Source of the DNA: DATBLE01 sp963791425
GTDB taxonomy: Bacteria; Actinomycetota; Thermoleophilia; Gaiellales; Gaiellaceae
Length of the DNA stretch: 64,000 bases
Reading direction: 5' to 3'
Assembly (NCBI GenBank): GCA_963791425.1
Contig: CAWBSE010000003.1
Location: 992,001 to 1,056,000 of the forward strand
Positions 59,397 through 64,000 of this stretch are shown in pieces. Position 1 is the stretch's first letter; each line of letters starts with the position of its first letter. A model generated the notes under the pieces. That model searched no databases and was not told the DNA's origin. It saw only the letters and a list, made by a program, of their open reading frames with translations. The position numbers and the translations under genes were made by a program.

Positions 59397-60489
59397 ATGC
59401 ACAGGATCCGCCTGCTCGTCGTCCTCTCCTTCGCCGCGCTGCTGCTGGCCGCGCCGGCGGCGCCCAGCTCGTCGTCCGGCGTCGTCGTCAGCCAGGTCTT
59501 CGCCGGCGGAGGCAACGCGGGCGCGAGCTTCGACCACGACTTCGTCGAGCTGTTCAACACCGGTTCGTCGTCGATCAGCCTGAACGACTGGACCGTCCAG
59601 TACGCGTCGGCCGCGAGCACCAGTTGGCAGACGACGATCCTCGCCGGGTCGATCCCGGGGCACGGCTACTTCCTCGTCCAGCTGAACTCGGCCGCGGCGG
59701 TCGGTGCGGCCATTCCGGTGCCCGACGCCGTCGGCACCACGAACATGGCCGTCTCCGGCGGAAAGGTCGCCCTCGTCACCGACCTCGACGGCGCTCACCT
59801 GCGGAGCGTCGGCCGGGAGCTGCTCGGCCGCGAGCGGCGTCGACGACCTCGTCGGCTACGGCTCGGCGACCGCGTACGAGGGCTCGGCGGCAGCACCCGC
59901 GCTGAGCAGCTCGACGGCCGCGATGCGCGCCGACGCCGGCTGCACCGACACCGACTCGAACGCCGACGACTTCACGGCGGCGCCGCCGACCCCGCGGAAC
60001 ACGTCGACGCCGGCGGCGACCTGCAGCGGCGGCGGCACGACGCCGACCGGGGTCAGCTCCTCGGCAGGGGTCGACATCGACCTCCAGCCGGTGCTCTCGC
60101 TGTCGCTCGAACGGCCCTCGATCAGCTTCGGGGCGGCGTTCTCGGGCGACACGCCGGCGCCGGTCTCCGAGCGCGTCACGGTCGTCAGCAACAACGCCGC
60201 CGGCTACTCGCTGACCGTCCACCGCTCGGTCTTCGCCCCCGCCGACCTGCCGCTCGGGCTCTCGAGCACGGCGCCGGCAGGAGGGTCGCTCGGCCCGTCG
60301 CTGTCGGGCGGAGGGCGTGCCTCGATCCCGGTCGCTCCCGCGGCCGATCTCGTCATCGGCACGACGTCGGCGCGGAGCGCGGCCGGCGGAGACGCCTGGC
60401 CCACGAGCGTCGGCTTCACGGGACCGCTCCCGGTGGTCGCCCCGGGGCGGTACTCGGCGACGGTCACCTACACGCTGATCGGCCGGTGA
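59397..60489 (+). CDS. Secreted lamin-tail-domain protein (frameshifted)
   Basis: ~363 residues corrected. Signal peptide (HRIRLLVVLSFAALLLAAPA), then a lamin tail (LTD) domain: VVVSQVFAGGGNAGASFDHD, FVELFNTGSSSISLNDWTVQ (in parts). An extra base near 59776 (VTDLDGA to TALTCG) moves the rest into another frame: ASGVDDLVGYGSATAYEG, a Thr/Pro-rich linker, and a beta-sandwich region ending YSATVTYTLIGR. LTD proteins are often extracellular nucleases or adhesins; no nuclease motif is visible. GTGA overlap with the next gene. Confidence 0.82.
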
Positions 60490-61235
60490 GGCTGGTCGCT
60501 GCCGCGCTGGTCGCTCTGGCCGCCTCCGCTTCGGCGGGGGCGGCCAGGTCGCCCGTCGCCCTGATCGCGTCCCCGTCGCACGTATCGCTGGCCGGGTCGG
60601 GGCGGGCGACGGTCTCGGTCACGAACTCGGGCAGCGAGGCGGTCGACGTCGACGTGACGCGGTCGGGGTTCGCGCTCGATCTCCGCGGCCGGCCCCGGGT
60701 CGTCTCCCGCCGCGGCTCGTGGCTGGGGATCACTCCCCGCCGGCTGACGCTCGCGCCGGGCGCGACGGGAGCGTTGGCCGTCGCGTCGGCGGTGCCGGTG
60801 GGGGCGGAGCCCGGCGACCACTCCGAGCTCGTGCTGCTCACGTCGCGGCCGCCGTCGAGCGGCGGGCTGCCGGTGCGCGTCCGCCTCGGCGTCGTGGTCG
60901 TGGTCCGGTCGCCCGGACGGGTCGTCCACCGGCTCGACCCCGTCCGCCTGCGCGTGCGACGCGCGGGCCGGGCGCGCGTGGTCGAGTTGCTGCTCGCCAA
61001 TCGCGGCAACGTCACCGAGACGGTGGGCGGTTCCTGCCCGCTGCTCTGGCTGCACCGCGGCGGCCGCATCATCGCGCGCCTCCGCGCGCTCGAACGGCCG
61101 ATCCTGCCGCACACATCGGGGCTCGTCGAGATTCGCTACGCGGGTAGCGCACGTGGGCGTCTCGCGGTCCGGATCGCCCCGGCGAGCGGCGACTGTCCGC
61201 ACATCGCGTCTCGGGAGGTGCTCACGACGTTCTGA
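60486..61235 (+). CDS. Secreted beta-sandwich protein
   Basis: 249 residues, GTG start overlapping the LTD gene. Signal peptide (RLVAAALVALAASASAGAA). Two immunoglobulin-like parts: VALIASPSHVSLAGSGRATVSVTNSGSEAVDVDVTRSG (in part), RLTLAPGATGALAVASAV, and a second with LLLANRGNVTETVGG. The pattern resembles DUF916-like peptidoglycan- or surface-binding proteins, without a C-terminal anchor that I can see. Probably acts with the LTD protein outside the cell. Confidence 0.72.
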   Translation: MRLVAAALVALAASASAGAARSPVALIASPSHVSLAGSGRATVSVTNSGSEAVDVDVTRSGFALDLRGRPRVVSRRGSWLGITPRRLTLAPGATGALAVASAVPVGAEPGDHSELVLLTSRPPSSGGLPVRVRLGVVVVVRSPGRVVHRLDPVRLRVRRAGRARVVELLLANRGNVTETVGGSCPLLWLHRGGRIIARLRALERPILPHTSGLVEIRYAGSARGRLAVRIAPASGDCPHIASREVLTTF

Positions 61236-61380
61236 GTGCCCTCCTGACCCGTCAGAGGTCGGCGATCGGTGCGCCGTCGAACCAGTACGTGCTCGGGAAG
61301 TGGGCGACCGTCGCTTCGAGCATCCTCGGCTTCCAATGGGCGTCGATTTGCCGGTCGCCGAACCGCCCTAGGATGTAGCC

Positions 61381-62109
61381 GTGCCCGACACGATCGTCTT
61401 CATCCCGGCGTGGAACGAGGAGGACAACCTCCCGGCCGTGCTCGACGAGCTCGCCGCCGGGCTGCCGTTCGCCGACGTGCTCGTCGTCGATGACGGCTCC
61501 ACCGACCGGACCGCCGAGATCGCCGCTGCCCACGGCGCCGAGGTGCTCTCGTTCGGCGAGAACCGCGGCCTGCGCGCGGGGATCGCCGCCGGCTACGCCT
61601 ATGCGGCCGACCATCAGTACGAGTACGCCGGACGCGTCGACGCCGACGGGCAGCATCCGGTCGCCGAGCTCGCGCGCCTGCTCGAGATCGTCCGCTCCGG
61701 CGACGCCGACGTGGCTGTCGGCTCACGCTTCGTCAGCGGTGACGGCTACGCGGCGTACCGCTACGAGCCGAGCCCCAGCCGCCGCTTCGGCACCGCCGTG
61801 CTGCGGCGGGCGATGAAGGCGGTGCTCGGACGGCCGTTCGGGGACGCGACGAGCGGGCTGTACGCGGTCAACGCCCGCGCGATGCCGATCCTCGCCGACC
61901 CGTACGAGAGCGGTGCACCCGAGGTCGAGTCGCTCCTCCGGCTGGAGGAGGCGGGGCTGACCGTCGTCGAGGTGCCGGTGGACATGCGCGAGCGCGCCAG
62001 CGGCGAGTCGAAGCTGCAGGGCAAGAAAGCCGTCCAGCTGGTCGCGACCGTCGCGGGGACGCTCGTCCTCTACGGCGTGTGGCGCAAGTTCCGCCCGGGC
62101 AGGCGGTGA
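61381..62109 (+). CDS. Family 2 glycosyltransferase (dolichol-phosphate-mannose-synthase-like)
   Basis: 242 residues, GT-A fold: FIPAWNEEDNLPAVLDEL, VVDDGSTDRT, DADGQHP (the metal DxD), GSRFV, and the SGLYAVN and RASGESKL motifs typical of polyprenyl-phosphate sugar transferases. No C-terminal membrane domain, though LVATVAGTLVLYGVW is moderately hydrophobic. GTG 61381 lies 6 nt after TAGGAT with no SD. Likely makes a lipid-linked sugar donor for cell-envelope glycans. Confidence 0.9.
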   Translation: MPDTIVFIPAWNEEDNLPAVLDELAAGLPFADVLVVDDGSTDRTAEIAAAHGAEVLSFGENRGLRAGIAAGYAYAADHQYEYAGRVDADGQHPVAELARLLEIVRSGDADVAVGSRFVSGDGYAAYRYEPSPSRRFGTAVLRRAMKAVLGRPFGDATSGLYAVNARAMPILADPYESGAPEVESLLRLEEAGLTVVEVPVDMRERASGESKLQGKKAVQLVATVAGTLVLYGVWRKFRPGRR

Positions 62110-62591
62110 CCGGTCCGCGGGTGATCGCCGTCTGCGGCTACTCCGACGGCAGCGAGCAGGGGTTGCACCGGATCTGTGTCGAGCGCCTGCGCCGGGCCGA
62201 GCGCGAGTCGGCCGCCGACGACATCGTGCTGCTGAGCGGCTGGGCGCGGCACCGGAGCGCGAAGTCCGAGGCGGAACTGATGGCGCGGTCGTGGTCGGCC
62301 CCGTGCGACCGGGTCGTCGTCGACTCGGACGCCCGTTCGACCTACGCCAACGTGGCTCAGGCTGCGCGGCTCGCCCGCGCGGTGGACGCGAGCCAGGTCG
62401 TTCTCGTCACGTCGAGCTGGCACGCGCGGCGCGCCCTTGCGCTACTCCGCGCGGTGATGCGAGACACGGACGCGACCCTGCGGCTGGCGACGAGCGACGA
62501 GCGGCCGTCCCGTGGTGCGCGCCTGCGCGAGCTGGCGTGCTGGGCGGTCGTGCCGCTGGTCCGGATCAGCGCATCAGCATCCCGCCGTTGA
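62106..62591 (+). CDS. YdcF-like (DUF218) protein
   Basis: 161 residues. Starts VIAVCGYSDG; LLSGWARHRSAKSEAELM, DSDARSTYANVAQAARLAR and VVLVTSSWHARRALAL are the DUF218/SanA-ElyC core motifs. Members act in cell-envelope processes, with ElyC linked to peptidoglycan and undecaprenyl lipid. No membrane span here, so probably cytosolic. GTGA-coupled to the glycosyltransferase. Its end overlaps the SDR fragment by 26 bp antisense. Confidence 0.8.
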   Translation: MTGPRVIAVCGYSDGSEQGLHRICVERLRRAERESAADDIVLLSGWARHRSAKSEAELMARSWSAPCDRVVVDSDARSTYANVAQAARLARAVDASQVVLVTSSWHARRALALLRAVMRDTDATLRLATSDERPSRGARLRELACWAVVPLVRISASASRR

Positions 62592-62961
62592 TGTCGTAGG
62601 TCGCGCCGGTCACGAACCCGGCGTCGTCCGAGGCCAGCCACGCGACGAGCGAGGCGATCTCCTCAGGCCGCCCGAGACGCCCGACCGGGATCGTCTTCAC
62701 CATTGCCTCGACCGTGTCCGCCGGTACAGCGGCGACGCTCGGCCCGTCGATCGCCGCCGGCGCGAGCGCGTTCACGGTCACGCCGTGCGGCGCCAGCTCG
62801 GTCGCAGCGAAGCGGGTGATCGCAAGGATCCCGGCCTTCGAGGCTGCGTAGTGGACGCCGTTGACGCTGGCCCCTCGCTGTCCGACGATCGAGGACAGGT
62901 TGATGATCCGCCCGCTGCCGCGCCCGCGCATGTGCAGGCCGGCAACGCGGCCTTCGCTCAT
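62566..62961 (-). pseudogene. C-terminal fragment of a short-chain dehydrogenase (SDR)
   Basis: 131 codons matching the second half of an SDR: GSGRIINLSSIVGQRG (catalytic Ser region), HYAASKAGILAITRFAATEL (Tyr-x-x-x-Lys), RLGRPEEIASLVAWLASDDAGFVTGATYDINGG (in parts). The cofactor half with the TGxxxGxG motif is absent; upstream is the promoter of the 63000 gene on the other strand. The first ~10 codons are not SDR-like. Either a decayed gene or an assembly junction. Confidence 0.75.
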
Positions 62962-62999
62962 CTGCCCATCGCCTCACGCCGTCGGGGTAGGGTGCGTTC

Positions 63000-63221
63000 G
63001 TGCTCCCGGTCTACGTCTTCGTCGGCGTCGCGATCCCCCTGCTCGTGATCGGGTATATCGCCATGCGGAAGAAGAATCAGGAGGGTGAGCACCCGGCCTC
63101 GATGGAGACCGACGCCGAGCGTGCCCGCACCGAGCGCGAGTTCGCGGACGCGGAGCGGTACGAGGCCGAGTGGCGCGAGGAGCAACACAGGCGCCCGGGC
63201 GACAACTCGCCCGGTATCTAG
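63000..63221 (+). CDS. Small membrane-anchored protein
   Basis: 73 residues: one N-terminal span (LPVYVFVGVAIPLLVIGYIAM), then KKNQEG and a charged helical tail (TDAERARTEREFADAERYEAEWREEQHRR, in part). GTG 63000 is 6 nt after TAGGGT, no SD. Unknown function; the form resembles many small actinobacterial membrane proteins. The stop overlaps the nitroreductase-like gene's stop by 4 bp. Confidence 0.65.
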   Translation: MLPVYVFVGVAIPLLVIGYIAMRKKNQEGEHPASMETDAERARTEREFADAERYEAEWREEQHRRPGDNSPGI

Positions 63222-64000
63222 GAAGCCAGCCTCGGCTGCACGCCCTTGATCTCGACGGGTGCCCCCGGTCCGCCGCCCGCGCGTGACTGGTACTCGGGCA
63301 CACCGACGCACGTGAACAGCAGCGTCGCCGCGGTCTCCGGCTCGCCGAGCAGCGCCGGCACCTCGGAGTCGAGGAAGGTCATGCCCGACGCGCTCGCTCC
63401 CAGGGCGTATGCCGCGAGGTGCAGCCGTCCCTCGACCACGCCGGACGCGAGCTGCGCGTCGCGGTAGGTGCGGTCGTCCAGGGCGTCGAGCGGCGCCGTG
63501 GACATCGCGACGTACGCCGCGTCGCTCGCCAGGTTCTGGTCGAGGCAGATCCGCAGCAGTTCCGGCCGCTGGTCGCCCGCCCGAACGGGTGCGTCGAGGT
63601 CGGGCCAGCGGTAGATGCCGGCCGCGGTGTCGTCGACCTGATGGACCGCCACCCAGTGCGGCACGTCGATGCCGCGCAGCGCCGCGCGCATCGGCCACTC
63701 CAGCACGGTGCGCGGGACGGAGCGGTCGGGGTCCATGAGCCGCTGCGACCCACGCCGAAGCACGACCTCGTCGACGCTCGCCGAGTCGGGGACGTCGTCC
63801 AGCGGCTCGCCGTCGGGCCACGGGCCGCCGAGCACGTCGCGGTCGCCTGCCCGTTGTGCCGTGGTGCAGAGGGGGAGCTCGACCGGCGGCAGCTCGCCCG
63901 CAGTTGCCTCGCGGCCGGGCTCGATCGCAGGCGCGTCGTCGCCGAGCGTGAGCAGCACCAGCGGGTACTCGTGCACGCCGTCGGCGCCGACGAGCGCCGC
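63218..64000 (-). CDS. Nitroreductase/SagB-type dehydrogenase domain protein (5' end cut by the window)
   Basis: At least 260 residues, open to the window edge. The C-terminus (GRLHLAAYALGASASGMTFLDSEVPALLGEP, in part, and TLLFTCVGVPEY) is that of SagB-like flavin oxidases/nitroreductases, and an earlier VHEYPLVLLTLGDDAP could be the end of a first such domain. An internal GTG at 63976 is not the real start. SagB enzymes oxidise azolines in peptide natural products, but stand-alone nitroreductase-like members are common; no peptide cluster is visible. Confidence 0.7.
   Translation of the reverse strand, partial: AALVGADGVHEYPLVLLTLGDDAPAIEPGREATAGELPPVELPLCTTAQRAGDRDVLGGPWPDGEPLDDVPDSASVDEVVLRRGSQRLMDPDRSVPRTVLEWPMRAALRGIDVPHWVAVHQVDDTAAGIYRWPDLDAPVRAGDQRPELLRICLDQNLASDAAYVAMSTAPLDALDDRTYRDAQLASGVVEGRLHLAAYALGASASGMTFLDSEVPALLGEPETAATLLFTCVGVPEYQSRAGGGPGAPVEIKGVQPRLAS

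Noticed and set aside
61252..61380. Short leftward reading frame ending in MLEATVAHFPSTYWFDGAPIADL-like sequence (written loosely)
   Set aside because: The end looks protein-like, but the only in-frame ATG (61323) would give about 23 residues and the upstream part is antisense to the glycosyltransferase promoter and start. A gene fragment is possible but not supportable.

Overview
The window is very GC-rich and densely coded, with GTG and TTG starts, 4-bp ATGA/GTGA/TTGA overlaps, a DasR/YvoA-type GntR regulator, an OpcA-like protein next to zwf, and aa3-type oxidase genes. It reads as a chromosomal segment of an aerobic, deep-branching actinobacterium (Thermoleophilia/Gaiella-like is my inference from gene content, not from a marker gene). 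I recognise no phage, IS element, CRISPR array, rRNA or tRNA. Single-base, mostly +1, frameshifts interrupt many well conserved genes, which suggests an error-prone or metagenomic assembly; those genes are described as one locus each.

Layout. 1-3918: end of an arginine operon (argD-argR-argG-argH). 3915-11024: histidine region, with hisA pointing left and yerC-hisG-hisD-[hisC-hisB fusion]-hisH-hisF-hisIE pointing right; a palindromic site lies in the 30-bp hisA/yerC gap and twin 15-bp palindromes precede the fusion gene. 11026-13421: a leftward GNAT-glnB-amt operon preceded by a strong promoter and a leader ending in an intrinsic terminator. 13501-19433: SRPBCC protein, an ABC exporter/methyltransferase/acetyltransferase operon, a secreted glycosidase-like lipoprotein and another acetyltransferase. 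19556-20923: glnA (GSI-alpha type). 20992-21451: hairpins and a decayed beta-helix surface-protein gene with an internally inverted piece. 21506-27252: small membrane proteins, a GAF/HisKA_2 sensor kinase, a tandem HxlR regulator with divergent VOC/YCII genes, an ANTAR response regulator and a U32-like protein.

27271-38739: an ABC-F ATPase, then a pentose-phosphate block (tkt leftward; rpiB-tal-pgi-gnd-zwf-opcA rightward) that runs into an ECF sigma factor and a DUF4349 membrane protein. 38729-46832: secreted fibronectin-like protein, amidase, the heme-copper oxidase genes ctaC-ctaD-ctaB plus a 40-residue membrane peptide, and a flippase-like protein. 47083-49515: polar amino acid ABC importer.

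49516-59280: the most distinctive region, an amino-sugar/cell-wall sugar locus. A SIS-domain protein and a MurQ-NagA fusion are transcribed left; a DasR/NagR-like GntR regulator, a CUT1 sugar ABC importer with its own UgpC/MsiK-like ATPase, and a cytoplasmic GH20 beta-N-acetylhexosaminidase are transcribed right. Five copies of a GTGGTMTTGACCAC-like operator lie in the two regulatory gaps, three of them overlapping apparent -35 elements. Together this forms an import-hydrolyse-deacetylate-deaminate route for GlcNAc/MurNAc sugars under one local repressor. 59397-64000: secreted lamin-tail and beta-sandwich proteins, a family-2 glycosyltransferase, a YdcF-like protein, an SDR fragment, a small membrane protein and the end of a nitroreductase/SagB-like gene.

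At many promoters a TANNNT -10 hexamer sits 6-9 nt before the start codon with no Shine-Dalgarno sequence, suggesting widespread leaderless transcription for first-in-operon genes, while internal genes rely on overlap or a clear SD.
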